DNA from: Anisakis pegreffii
Taxonomy: Eukaryota > Nematoda > Chromadorea > Rhabditida > Anisakidae
Length of the DNA: 64,000 nt
Assembly (NCBI GenBank): GCA_035041965.1
Contig: JAPYMA010000771.1
Span: forward strand, 62,001 to 126,000
Reading direction: 5' to 3'
The notes under the pieces are model-generated. The model saw only the letters and a program-made list of their open reading frames with translations. It was not told the DNA's origin and made no database searches. Below, in pieces: positions 35,015-50,000 of the stretch (positions within the stretch are counted from its first letter, which is position 1; the number at the start of each line of letters is the position of its first letter). Made by a program: the position numbers and the translations under genes.

Positions 35015-38000
35015 CTTAATGGTATAAATAAATATATAAATCTAAATATAAATAAATATAAATAAATAAATAAATATATATATGTATTTGTGAATGTGCG
35101 TTATCGAAGTGATGGATGAAAATATTAGTTAATCACAACTTGCAAATGTTATTATTTTATTTCGACTACAAGTGATTATCGCTATAACGATAATATAAAA
35201 TATTCTTTAATTTGATTTTGAGATCGGTTAAGAACGACTGCAAAATATTGAGCATTTAACAGATGAAGAACTCACCATTCAAACGATTTTGTATCATTTC
35301 GAGCGCACAACCAACTTGGTCAATAACCCCAGCAGCATTCATTTCGTTCACATTCATACGTTCTGCATACGCTTCCCAAAGAAGGATTCGTGCATAGATC
35401 ACCGCGTTCCGTTGTTCTAAACAACGCCCTACTGCAAGCATACTGCATTTGAAGTGACCTGAAATTCAAAACATCATCAAGCGATTGTGAATATATGAAG
35501 ATAGAAGAGGACGGATACAGAAGAAAAAGATAAAAACAGACAAAAAGACTAAATCGCTCGAATTTTATGTTTCCTTCCGAGATCAACAAAAACGCAAAGT
35601 TTTTGTTGATTTTTTAAAACATATTATCCCTATTGTCATTACGCTTATCACAATGATAATAATATTCAAAGATATCAACAAAAACTGACCTTCAACGGAT
35701 AGGCCAAGAAAGTTGTTGAGATTGGCCGAAAGGCGGAATGGCACAGCACGATTTGAGTCGAGTGCTACTGAAACTTTATTTGTTTGTAATATCTCATTAG
35801 ATGAATGCAGAGATAATAATGAAGCACCTTCTTTTCGAAATAAAGTTTTTGAAAAAGGAACAGATAAACAACTGACATGTTTTTGATCGAATATTAAAAT
35901 CCAATTCTGTATTCGACAGTTGTCCTGTATTCATATTGAGATTTATGGAATCGAGATTGAATGAGGTCAGTTGAAAGACATATTCACAAATAGAAAACAA
36001 CGCCAGATGTAAGGCCATCTGAAACATTATTTGTCACATTATGCAACTGAATTACAAATGCTACATATCCATCAGGAGAATATTTCGAGATAGATCTAAT
36101 TTTTTAAATGATTTCAATGTCCAAATAGTTGAACGAATAAAAGATAAGCGAGAAGCAATCATGATTATAAACGATGAAGATGACCTGTTTTCTTAATGTA
36201 TAGTAATGAGTAGCATCATCGTATCGAGCCATTAACCATTTCGTTAAAGAATCAACCGCGAGAACATTCTGCGAAGTCATCTCGTTTATGATATCCCAGA
36301 GTACACCGCCCGTCACACGTCCTCGTGCCTCTGTTATACGATCGTAGTATCTTAATTGATCACTATACGATTATTTTATTGGCAAACAACAACTACAATT
36401 CAGTCATACTTGAACTTTGTGACCCATTTAGCAGTCGCACACACAAATTTTAGACTTGAATAAAGCTGATATATACTGAATCACCGTACTCATTCAAAGC
36501 AATCAGAAACTGACAAACAAATGAATAACAAAGCTGATGACGATAATATTAGCACTGATTAAGATAATAGCAATATAACGAATGATTATGCAATGCACCT
36601 GGTTACTAGAGCGGTGGGCACTTTGCATGAATGTTGAGATGAGCGAAGTATGTCACATAAGATATCGTGAAATGTTGGATAAGCCTGTGCTGCGTTCAGT
36701 GGGCCCTCAACGAGCACAGAATGACTCAACGAAAGAACACGATGTACTGAGAATTGCAACAAGCGACGGCATGTTTCCTAAATTATTCACATATCTCTCA
36801 ACAAAACAAGATCTGCTGGGTGGAACGACACACTCGTTTGCTAGTAAGCATTCATTTAAATCTCTCTCCGTAAAATAGACCACGCTCCATTCGAAATGCT
36901 CACACATTTTTTCGTTAATCGTCATTTAAAAAAAAACAACAAACATTTCTGATAAGAACTGCAACAAACCCTTTCTTTCGTAAGCAAATGATTTATCATT
37001 GTAAACAACTGATTTACTCCGGTTCGTCGACGTTCAGGACAACGTTTCAGATAGAAACAATGAATCTGAAGAGATATTATTAAATTCAGGAAAAAGATAT
37101 CGGATATCCGAAGCAGAAAAAGATTGAGATAAAAGCTTGACAAAGTGGAATCAGGAGTTCTGTTTGTATGACAAACTGAACAGAAATAATAAACAAACTA
37201 TTACTTTTCCGTTTAAGGTCCGAACTGAGAGACGCCTCGAAACAGATCCACCTCTTCGAGTAACATAATAGATAGGCATAAAACGACAAATAAGAGAGGA
37301 ATAATCCTTTGCCTGAAGAACAGAAAAAAGAAAATTAAGATTATCAATATCTCCCAGAAACAGGCCCATAATTGATGGACTGACTGACGAATGATTATCA
37401 GGTTGGAAGGAAAAGGTGATTGTTTCCATTCCGTGAGTAAATTACGAAATCCTAGTGCTCGAAATGCATTAGATATATGATGCTCCAACGCTAAAAAGAA
37501 AGCAAAACGAGCTGCTAACCTTAACACCGGTTGAGTCACCAAATGTTTCAACATTGGCCATTTTACTGCCGAACGAAGCAAGATACGGCGCTAAATCACG
37601 AAGCATACCCTCGCTGAAACAATACGAGATCACTGATGGAGCATATCAAAAGAACTGAACTACGTGAAGAGTATGTCAATCGCACTAAAACCTACTTTGG
37701 CATGCTATCGAATTTGTTCTCCAATACTGTAATCCAATGATTTAAATGACTCAAGATTCGCATCACCCGACTGTTTGCTAACGTCGATAAGTCGAACTGT
37801 TCGGTCATCATTCGTGAAGACGATTCGATGAACTAAAATACCCTGCGCAATTAACTCATACGTTTGAAAGAATAACACTAACAATAGTAAATAAGTATAA
37901 TCATTTCAAGAAACCATTACCTCTTTATCACAGTGCTCGGTAAGATTTGAAAAATCAGACAATGAACGAGTCCATTCACTTATTTCACACTCAATTTCTT

Positions 38001-41000
38001 TGGAGACGATCACCGATGAGACATCATTTCGATTTTCGAAAGCAAATCTACAATTAGTCAATATTGGAATCAAATGACTAGCCGAATGAATAATCAATTT
38101 CTCAAATATTCCAAACAAGTCAACTAACTCGAGCAGTTTGGTTCGGATTCGTGTAGCGATTCGAAGATTACGTTCCACCCAACATTCACCGATGGAATCC
38201 AGTTCATTGAGAATTCGATTCAAAGACATTATATCAGGTGGTCGATGCTTACACAATTTACTGATTACATTCAGTAAAATACTCTCGAAAACTGACAACG
38301 ATGCATCGTCATGTTGCATTACATTTATCTCATCATCACCGCCGTTTTTCTCCAACGCTAGAAAAACACAAATAATCGTGCAATATAACAGCTCATTTAA
38401 AGTGAAACGAAGAAGCGACTAAACGAAATAAACTGCAGATTGCTGAGGCAAAGTAACGCCTACTTACTTTGCTTAACCCTTTCGTTGACCAATTCGAAGC
38501 GTATCGCTTCACGTATCGCACAAAACGTTTGCTGTTCATTCGTTTCACCGACATGGCAAATGATATTAGCTATGGCATCCGACGGCCTTGCTTTCAATTC
38601 GGATATTAACTGCGGTAACCTGAATTAATGAGTTTATTTATACATGTATTTGACTGAAAAAGTTTCGATTTTTTCTAATCATTGCTCAAAATAACGCCTT
38701 TTCCGTTTGAAAACAATTTCTACAAAACCTTAGTTAGTTTCAACGGCCGCTTATTCTACGCCACGCCCTTTAACGTTTCATGTATAAAATGAATGTATGG
38801 AGTAGCCTCCTTCGAAGCAGTTCTGTTTCATTGATTTGTTCACTTGTTTAAGCAGTAATCATAAGTCAGTATGAGTTCATGCCTCTCCGTTATCATTGGT
38901 ACCATATTTTATCCTGGATAACTTTCTTCCCTGAGAGAATATAGGTGGGATCAAGGCAAATACTTATTCAAAAACAATTTAAACGCTCACCAAGGCAGCC
39001 AATTTGTTGCCGGAACTCCAACGCCCATCTTCTTCAGTCTCTCATCCAGCCTCTTTTGCACTTCAGGACCGTGTATACTCAACAACTGAATAAAATAATG
39101 ATTACCTCTTCTCTCTAACTGTAATACTCAATTGTTTTTTTATTCTACATTGACAAACAAACACTGAATGAACACAATCAAATAAAGCGATAACAATAGT
39201 GATAATGATGATAAAAATAATAACATAAGCTTACCTTAATCAGCCACAACAACCTCACCACATACTTACGTGTTTTTAATTCATTATCCACCCTTAAAGC
39301 TTCCAACAAACACGATAATGCGTCCACACCTGCTCTTAATGCATTCGATTCTGATCTGAAACAAGAAATTTAAAAAGATAGCAAATTTGAATCTATCACA
39401 TGAATGATCATTGGAAGATTAAATCCTGGTTCAAAAATCACGAGAATCTAGATTTTAAGCACGAAAAAAATGACCGGTCTGAATTGAATACTCGCTCGAG
39501 ATGTTCACTCCACTGCGACCACACAGGGCTGCCCAATGTCAAACTTTCATGCATTGCCGATGCAGTTGAGAAAGACAAATTTGCTTCTTCGTTTCTATAA
39601 AACTAGTAATAAACTAACCAATACAATAACAAAGATAAAAACAGTAATAATAATAAGTTTGACGATAATTTTGATGAGAAACTTTGAAACAACAATGATT
39701 CACACCATTATTACTACAAGATAATTTGAGTGAAACATTAAACAAGCATTTCAATGCGACTAAAAAAATCGCTCAGTATGGAAATTAAGCTTTTATCCAT
39801 CTAATTCCGTATTACTTAAGAAATACGGCATCTTCGACGTTCATTGATCACATAAAAAAACAAAACAAATTGACATTCAAAGCAGATAAAAACAAAATTT
39901 GAGATTCAATTTAATTCAAAGGCTTAGAGGATGAAGCATATGGCAAACGTACAAATCGAGCTTCGATTGAATTCTTGCTTTGATGGTGAACAACTTCGAG
40001 ACATGATCCTTCGTGAGTGCACTTATTGATGTATTCTCAATGACGTCCAATCCCTCTAGAAGTGTTTCCCTTTTCTCATCATCAGTTGAATCGAGTAATG
40101 TTGCCTTCTTCAAAAGACACTTCAGGTGTTCATAAACTTTTGCCTGAGCATCCATTGCTGGTAGCACTGACATTGTGTGCATCCTCAAAACAAAACCACT
40201 AAAACACCAAAAAGAACAACCACAATAACACATTTCATTCATTCATTAAACTCACCTCGTAATCAAATCCATGGCCACGTTCATCAAACCATTTTTTCGT
40301 GCCACACGGGCCAACTGAATTTGTGATTGCGCTGCCGAATGGATCGGTAGAAGAGTTTGTTGCAATTGACCAGGTTGTGTCTGAAAAAATCACATTCAAA
40401 AGCGAAACATAACACGGAAATATCATTCAAAATGGATACTAAATTCACCGTATCCCAATTTTGCAACATTCCAACGGCTGATACATAATGATGTAAACGC
40501 CAATGATGAATATCAATCCAATGTGAGAAGGCATCCGCTAATGTTGGTGAACGATTCCTTAATTGTTTATTCAGATTATTTTACATAACTGCAACTCCAA
40601 TTCACACATAAATTATTTGTGCTTTCTACAAAATTTGAATTTGAAATTACTTTTGATCATTATCAAATTCACAGAAAGAAAATAGAGAAATTATTATCGT
40701 AAGAAATCGAAGAAAAAAGAAATCAAATTCGAGTGATACACAATAAAATGAAATCTGTTCGTTAAATATTAACAATGATAATGAATGCTGATAACCTCCA
40801 CGTCTTAATGATTGATTTCACGTCATTGATAACATTACTCTGTAAAGCGCCGCTCAAATGACTCGCAATTGCACTCGCTTCAAGAATTTCTTGTACCTGA
40901 TGAGCAGCCTGAAGGAACAACATAAGAAAGTAAACAAAACGAGTTTTCTGTCGTATTCATTTGAATTCGAATGGATGAATCAAAATAACAGCGATGGTAA

Positions 41001-44000
41001 CAACAATAACGTAACTGAACCAGTCATAACGAATAAACGAACTCACCTGCAAAATATGAATATGACTCTGTGATACAATACTCGGTAAACGTTTCCACTG
41101 CTTAATCAGCTGTTCACTAGCAACTTCCAATGTTTTCGATATGCGATTGTACAATATCTCTGTGGTGTCATCGTGTTCCGGTTGAATAACCTAATAATGA
41201 AGCAAAATGAATGAAAACGCTGTGAAGATAATGTCAACTGCTAAATCTGATTGAGTGACGATACCATAAGCATTGATTTGTAGAGCTGAATTTTGTAGCA
41301 GAGTGAAGGAGGGACACAGCCGTCGATCTGCGATACACTTTCTTTCATTAGCGTCCAGTCCGGGATATGCCAACTAGCCTCAGCAATATTGGCCAAATCT
41401 TGTACGGATTGTGAGTTTGAATAGTCACGAATCAATTCCCACGAATTCAATTCACGCATCGCTCTTCAATTTTATCATTAGTAATCATTTTATAGACAGA
41501 TGGCAAGGTAATTACTTTATGGGAACGATTATAGATCAAAAAACAGAATACTGTGATGCTTAAAATGCATTTTCTTATTTGAATAAATCATCCACGTTCG
41601 TCCTATTTTTCCCATTCACGAACGGAGAAAGTTTTTATTCCGGAATACGACAGCAACTTTTCTTTTTTTCTTCACTATCGATGTTTTCAACAAGTTCATT
41701 CTGAACACAACAGAGAAGACAACATAAAATATGCTGCACTTCTCAATGCTAAAATTACGAAACAAATAAAACCGCACAACAGTCAATCAGTAACCAACTT
41801 CGTCCAATTTTTTTCCCATTCTAAAGACTCCAAATAGAGTGGAGGCGATAGCGAAATGACTGCACCACCCGATTTTACATTCGTTAATCGTTCACTGGTC
41901 GTTTCCATCAACGACTCAAAATAATCAGCCGCTTTATCATATTCACCTGCGAATTCATTTTTTTTAAACGAAGACTCCATACGGTAAAATTCTCAACAGA
42001 TTTGAAATTTCAAAAGGATAGAAGATTATTAAGGCATACCATGATTCAAGAAAGAGATTGCTTTAGATGTATTTTCGTAATATGCTCGTTGGCGCCAAAT
42101 GGCCTCATACTGATCCCATTCCGATAAATCATTATATATCTCAGATAAACTATCTAATACAGCCTGGAAATACAATGATATTTGTGAAATTGATAGAAAA
42201 TAACATCAAACTGGCCAGTGTTATCAATTAATCAGTGTTTTGCGGGGAGAAAAAAAAAGTCGGGGACGGGGAGAGTCCCCAAAAATGGCCGCCGCTTGAA
42301 AATGGTCGGTGACGAGGATTTGAGGACTCCTCGCACAACAGTATAATTAACATCAATAATATCAACATTCCTACAATGCCTTTAACGTCGTTCTCATGAA
42401 GGATAGGTGCAAAATACTGAGTTGAATTATGTGCTCTGGACGGGGTAATGAAAAGATGAACAGCTGAATGCTAACGAGATGTTCGGAGGTTAACTGCGGA
42501 GTGTGTAACTCGAGTAAGGCTGGATTGAGTTGAAGACGAGGGATTGATAACGCATCCTGTTCAAGTAAGATTAGTCCTCGATGCCAGGCACGATGAGTGC
42601 ACGAAACATACTGAATAAATGTATTATCATCTTCACGTTTCACTGTTAAGAGGACTGATAATGAGTATTTGTTGAGTTGGAACAAAATAAATGCGTTGCT
42701 TCATTGTGGAACGTAGATGAATTCAAAATAACAACTGAACAAAATCGAGACACCTTGAGAATATTGGATTGAAATCGAAGCCCGGGTCGACATCGACAAA
42801 CAGCCTCCAGAAAGGTGGCTAAAGCCGAGAATGTATTATCCTTCTGAGGCAAATGCGACGCAGAAACAAGGAACGGCATCATTTCAGCCTCCAAACTGGC
42901 TCGTTCTAAAGAGGTAAGACCAGCCCACAACGACGGAAACAGTTTAATCCATACTTTTGATGCCAATTCAGTATCTAAAATGCGGCTCCATTAAGAGTAC
43001 ATTGATCTACCATCACTATAACCAACATTCAGTTTCTATCGAATATTTCCTCTTGGCTCAGTTTAAGCGGAGATAATCACTGAGTAACATGAAACTGTAT
43101 GAAAACGAACCGTAATGAATCAATTCGACGAAACTTGGTAACAAATGTGTTATATGGAAACGAGCTGCTGAAGTGAAAAGTTGACTTTGCTTATCGATGA
43201 GCGAGTCGAGACGAGATGTTTCAGGTTGGCTTGATGAAGATTGTTGTGACACTGTTGGATCGATTTCCAATACGTCTGCATCTGCATTGAATACTTTTAA
43301 TTGACTCATATCTTTTGGACTTTAGCATTCAGCGAATTAGCTGTGCTTGCATGAACAATATAGAGGCAACCCTTCGACTATAAACTCCAACAGTTACCTT
43401 CAATCGTATCAGCTGTTTCGATTTCCAATTCGAACAGTTCTTCATTTTCTTTACTCAATGGAATTTTACTATAGAATTCATTGAGTTGAAAGCTTAACTC
43501 GAATGTTCGCCATAACGTTGCACAATTCTTCAATTCAGTTCGCCAAACTGGTGTCGTTTTCCAATCTTTTGTTTCTTCCATTATCGACGAAAACATCAAC
43601 TGAGAAAAAAGATACACTAATTCGTTCTGAAGAGGTAAGACCAGCCCACAACAACGGAAAATAAATCGTCAACAAAACAAACAGATCGCTATCATGAACA
43701 ATGTCCTATAGCCACTTTACTGAATGAACCTTTAAAGTAAAAATGTGGCTAGTTGAAACTAACATTGATGCAATGCTTAATCCAAAAGTTTTGATGCATA
43801 TCACTCCAGTTCTGTAGTGCCACTATGTGATAGAGTCGTTCGTAGACCTTTCGTGGTACTTGAGCGTCGAATACTCTGAAGAAGCGATTACGCAACGCTT
43901 CATCCTCAAATGAACAATTAACATAATGCAGCTAGACAGCACAACTGTTGTTTGATTATTACGCAATACTTATCAACTCATATCATCAATCAAATATTAG

Positions 44001-47000
44001 AATAACTCACCGCCACGGAAAGTCCCCAATGAAAAGCCACGCTTAATTTAGCAGCCGTTTCGGTTGTTCTCAAATGCGGTGTTTCATAAACGTACAAAAC
44101 AGTACTCAGCAACGATAATAACATTTCACCACTTTTCTCGTAACGGCGCTGTATATCAAACGTTTGCATAAGTCGTATCAATAATGGTACTCCTTGATTC
44201 GGCTGCTTCTGTAATACAGTAATAACTCGATAAAAATACTACTTTTCAGATCTTTATTATTATCAGTACTATAAAGCAGCGAAAAAATCAGTGATAATCC
44301 AGACAGCATCCATCAAAGTAGAGGAAAGATGATTAATTACACAAATATAAATAACAACATCTGACTTTTACCTAAACTATGAATAACAGTTCATTAAAAA
44401 CTCAGAAGAATTAAAGAGTTTGCTGACCTCATCTCCACTTCTAACCATCTCATCAACGACTTTTATAACTACATCCAATATACGATCGACATTCGTTTTA
44501 TCAATTAATGGATGCAGCACGTACTGACTGATTGTACGACGACTTTCCGAGTGAAGAGCGTGCATTCGAGGACGTAGCAGTTCCAATGAATAGATAATCA
44601 GCTCAGCAACTGCATGACCTAAACACAGAAACGTAACTTGAATTTATATCACATAAGTAGCAACAAAAACAAAACAAACCCTTATTTTCGGCCAGAGATG
44701 TCACTGCAATATGATCCTTGACCAGCTTTTGTAGAGCCCTCAAAAAAGTCTGCAGACACATCGTATCAACGTAGGCTGGTTGAATTGAGCAAATGGTTCG
44801 TAACAGATGAATAGTACCAAATATACCTTGAACTGGTTGAGTGGCCGCTCTGAAATTTACTTACTTCTTTGCAAATCTTCATTGTTTTGGTTTCGTTCGA
44901 TTCTGCAGCTCAAAAACATATTGCATTTCACTTCGATGAGCATACAAATAGTAACGCTTTCGAGAGATGTGATCAAACATGAACAGAGTATGAGATGAAA
45001 ACTTTGCATCATTTTGAGACTGATTAACGCTTTCGATCAGTACTTATATGCTGAGTTTTTGATCTGTCTCATTATTTAAACGAACTTTTTAAAATATCAT
45101 TAGAAAAAAAGTTAATTGTAGTAAACCTTTCATAATTGGTGAACGTATCATTGATGAATTTAGTAACAGACTGATTGATAGTCTCCAATTCATCAAGACC
45201 TTCTGGTGAACTTTTTGTTTTCTCGAATAATTTTGCTATCAACTGATACAAACTTCTCATCACCTGAATTTCAGTTTTTCGATACTGTCGCAATATTCTT
45301 GATGAAGAAGTTGACGGATGAACGCTACTTGGGATACGAAAACTATGTTAAATCCCCTAAATTTTAGGCCTTATAACTGTTCTCATCAATCGAAAACCGA
45401 AATCGTGTTCATACGAACCCAAACAGGTGCATCGGTATACGTTGCATGAAATTAATCGCTTAACTCAAAACTGAATTCGATCAGCAGATAAATTTTTCGA
45501 CTGGCAACGAATCAATCAAAAGGGATTCATAAAAAATCAATTACTGTTACCGGATTCTGCTGACAGTTCAAACAAGATGTGATGCCTCGTTGTGCCATCT
45601 TTATGTTTTGTACAACAACCTCAGGTGGCTGAAAACAAACTGATGGAATAATGACGTTCCAAAATAATTCACTGACCATTTGTGAGAATAAGGATTCAAA
45701 AATGAAAACTAACGAGTATAACGACGAGCTGTGCTAAAACATCGAGTGTCGCTTGTGCCTGAGTTAACTGATGCGCAGTTGGTGCTTGCTCGCGATACTG
45801 CTGTGATGTGCATTCAATTGATGCCAATAACTGCTTGTCCAACCTTGCATGTGAGTCAATGTTAATTCAAACAATGTAAATCGACATGCAAAACACTAAC
45901 CACACCACTCTGATCGTAGCTGTACGTCCCCACATGTTCGGTTTTAAACAAGCTCTCAGAAGGCCAAGACTACGCTTATTCAATTGTTCAACCATCAAAG
46001 CTTGTTGATTTGCGCTCGGAGACTGAAATATTCATTCAGAGAGAATATATTTACAAAATGATCAAATCAGTGATTGCATATGACAATAACGCTTCAAACA
46101 TATTTCTTGCTCTCTAAAACACTATGATACAAATACGAAGAGAACGCTGACTTTTTCAAATGAAGTTTTGGAACAGTCAACTGAATGAGACAAATGCGTT
46201 CAATATGAAACATGAATAAACGCATTTCTTCATCATATTCGAACATTACGCTTTCGTCAATAAGAAAAACATTGGTAGTCGATGATGAAATGAAACAGAA
46301 AAATAGATAGAGTATTTAAAAAAAACGAGCAAAAAAATACATTTTCAGGTACCGATGTTGCCAGCTTTAGTAATAAATTCACAACGTTATCCACGAATAT
46401 TTTATCAATCGGTTTATGGAGCTGCAAAAGAAAAAAAAGAACAAAATGACGATATAGACGTATACGAAAGAGTAAAAATGAAAGCGAAAAAAATGACACT
46501 AGGCTTGAACGACCAAACATAATAAATTACTTAAGAGAGCTTCCTTTTTATGGCATTTCAGAGGGGACTGAAGTATATCGGAATATGAAATAATTGTGGT
46601 TGTTCATTCATTCATACTGATAAATAATCAACTAATTTCAGATAAACGATAGATGATCAATAGTGATCGATGAATAGTTTTTGAACAGAAATAAAGTGTA
46701 GTGAAACCAACATCATCTTCATCTTGTAATTGTTTCGTATACGATGGAATTGCAGTCGTTGCTACTGGCTGCGATTGAGCGCATATATTAGAACTTGAAT
46801 TCGAGTTAGAATTTGGATCTGGTGGCAGGGTTGATGGCGTACTCTGAGACTGAGATGTGAACGCTTCTGACTGTTGTGTGACTGCTTGTGCTTGAGCTTG
46901 CTGCGCAGCTGCAGCTTCAGCCTGCATAATCACAATCTTTTGCTATAGTCATCTTTCAAGGGAATATGAACTGATCTGCACGGCAAGCTACGAACGCCGT

Positions 47001-50000
47001 TCACTATTCAATAATCATCACTCAACAAACCGCATCATGAATCTGCTTCAGTCTCCACTGTTCCCATTTGATGACCATTTCACATGCATCAATGGCCAAT
47101 CGTCGATTATCAATATTACCTTGACTTATGACCAGTCTTTGTACACCGTTCATTATGAATTGAATCATCTGATGTCTTACGTGATAGTAGATTTTGTAAT
47201 GACGAACCACCATCGACCTTTATGAGAAATTATCATCAGTGTCATATGAAACAATCAATAAATCGCTCATAAAACATACATGCAATGGAACAACTGTGGT
47301 AAGTTGTGACTATCTTCGATGATTGTCTTCTTGACAAATGTCATCATCTGTTTATGTCCATCATCCATCCGAACCGGCACCGATGGCGTCAGGATATCGA
47401 GGCTTTTTTTGACAACCTCTCTTGGATCGGTATGATATGCTTTTAGAAGACTGTGAAATACCTTCAAATGAAGTTTCAATATTTGTAGCAAATGTAACAT
47501 AGAATTGTAATAACAATTCAGTTTCACCGCCTTCAAAACACTCGTTCATGAACGATCACGAATTTGAATGAAGTAATTAATTTGATTGGGGTGACGAATG
47601 AATGAATTATTTTAAGGTTTGCAAGAATTAATTTTAATAATTTCACCATGAAAACTTCATTCATAAACGGTGGCACAGAATTTAAAAAAAAAACTTTGTT
47701 CTATGAGAAGATAAAACAAAATGAAAGCTAACCTGAAGCACAATCTTGCGATTAATGTTGAATTGTTTAATAATGTGACAAATAAGTAAGTGACCCATAT
47801 ATTTCATCGTCTGATCTTGTGGTGTTGCTGATAAACATGGCCATCCTAAGAGCATAAGAATTCGCAAACGATTACCCTGTTTCCTGCAAACATCAAACAA
47901 TTGCAGTGTAATACAATCATTTTGATTGGTAATGTTAAAAACACTTACTTCTGTGTGAAGTCGTGGATATGTGTTGGACAGTTGCTAACAAATAAGCATC
48001 CTAAATGGAATAATTGAATGAGCATTGCATCACTCATTTGAAATTTTGTGCGATCTAATACTTTCTGACAAACCAACGAAATTAAATTATTATCATCAAC
48101 AACGTCCGGATTCGCTGGAGTGCCAACAACCTTAACTCAATCATACAATGATAAATAATTTCCAGAAAAAAAGCAAGTTTAAATAACTGCACTGTAAGCA
48201 TTTCAGCATAGAAGCAATTATAATAACATTATTGTTGGTTTATTACTAATAATAATATTACTTTTGTGAAGTTCGTTCGCTTTATAATCGAAATCGCAAC
48301 ACCAAAAGTCAATGATAAAACAGAGAATAAGAGTTCAAGAAGAAAATTTTGAAAATTAAAAGCAATACATAATTATTTCATTAACTAAACGAAATAATTT
48401 CCAGTGTTCCTTAAATCTGATTTTTCTTCAAGCAGAATGATTCTGCAGTTCTGAAAGCAAAATAAAAATTAAGAGCAATTCCATATGACAATGCACTAAC
48501 CACATCAACATTGTATCGTTGAAAGGCGAAATGCAACGATGGTATAACGATATACTGTAACATCTTAACAACGTTATCATTATGCGATGTCGACGGATCA
48601 TCTTCAAACATCTTCACAACGCGTTTCAATGCATTTTGACGCCATTCAATTGGATATTTCTATAACTTATAAAATATTCAATATTCTAAATCGCTAATGA
48701 GTGATCGAATGAAGAGAGTTCACTATCATTTGCAGTTTTGCTGAATCGACAAATAATTGTATTACCTCCGAAACAAACGAATAATGAAGTGTTCATATGA
48801 AATCAACCACTTACCGGTATCACTTCGTCGTCGATGAACGTACGCAAAAATGTGAAATCACCAATGAAATTATTCGTGAAAACGTGACACAAATCAAATA
48901 AAATATCAATCTCATCGATATTCTCTCTTAAACATTTATATCTGGTAGTGTGTACGACATAAGAAATTCAATCGAGAACCAATCTCAACGTTGATATCGC
49001 AGTACAGCATAAGAGCTGATTTTGTGATTTTTTGAGTGATACATTAAGCACACTAACGAAACATTTACCGAACTGGCTATTGCTAAGCGATAAACTAAAT
49101 TCTAATCGCCTGATTTTTTGAATTTACAAACATTTTTTGCAGTTTGGAATGTGAACAAATTAACAGCAACATGCATCGAATTCAAATAAATTTCCTTACT
49201 TGAAATAGCGAAGCATTATTAATGCAGCCAATTTCGGCACTTCATATCTCGGCTCTTCCATATAATCCTTGAAATATGACCATCTTTATGCACAGATGAA
49301 AAACAAAGAAACTATTTTTTGACTGTGCATCAATATTGAAATAGGACTACTCGATTGTGATCAGATTGCAACAAAAGAAATAATCCAAAAGTGTGCATTT
49401 AAATAACACGAACGGAAACAAAAAATTGTTTAGCAAAGAGATCGAAACACATGTATTTACATATGCTATAGCATTTGCGACAGATTAATTTTTCATAATA
49501 ACCACAATTCGAATGCAAAAAAAAACATTTGATACTCGCTCACTACACTCTTCGAAAGAACAGATGAAATCCACCGCTGAAGGAATCTGTGCTTGTCCAT
49601 AATATTTTTGCGTTCCATAATAAGATAAAGGATAAAAACGCTCCCACGAATATCATCTTTAAAAAGAAGAGAATCAATCACCTTGCAAGTGTACCGTAAT
49701 CGAAAATCTTTATCATTCCATAACGACTGCACAACGCGTACAATATTAACCGACTGTTTCGACGCCCAATTAGGATGTCTTTTACCAATGTTAGTGATTA
49801 ATTTCAATGCCAGCATCTCCATATCACATATATTCATTGAGCATTTTGTCCATACATCATCAACAGTCTTAATGGAACGAAATCATTGGTCAACATCATT
49901 ACTATGAAGCGTTTTATGATAATTATCTATTCATGTGATAAAATTATAAATTGAACTGAATACAGTTTGGTTTACTAGCTTTGGATAATGCAAAAGACTT

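Larger units (their letters stand above)
39900..43057 (-). other. TRRAP FAT-domain exons
   Basis: The exon at about 42,646-42,966 reads SKVWIKLFPSLWAGL and continues MMPFLVSASHLPQKDN, aligning with the start of the TRRAP FAT domain. The next exons give VSCTHRAWHRGLILLEQDAL (~42,580), YDKAADYFESLMETT (~41,930), LNSWELIRDYSNSQ (~41,445) and WHIPDWTLMKESVSQI (~41,360). Farther on are QLIKQWKRLPSIVSQSHIHI (~41,090) and, in the TPR-like region, LLEGLDVIENTSISALTKDH (~40,030). An insertion-type mini-element (42233-42343) lies in the intron between two of these exons. Confidence 0.85.

Noticed and set aside
36582..36878. 98-codon + strand open frame
   Set aside because: Antisense shadow of the TRRAP exon at 36,630-36,775.
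38700..38900. TATAAAA-like sequence and altered composition inside a TRRAP intron, considered as a nested small gene
   Set aside because: No open frame, RNA-gene box or terminator pattern followed it.
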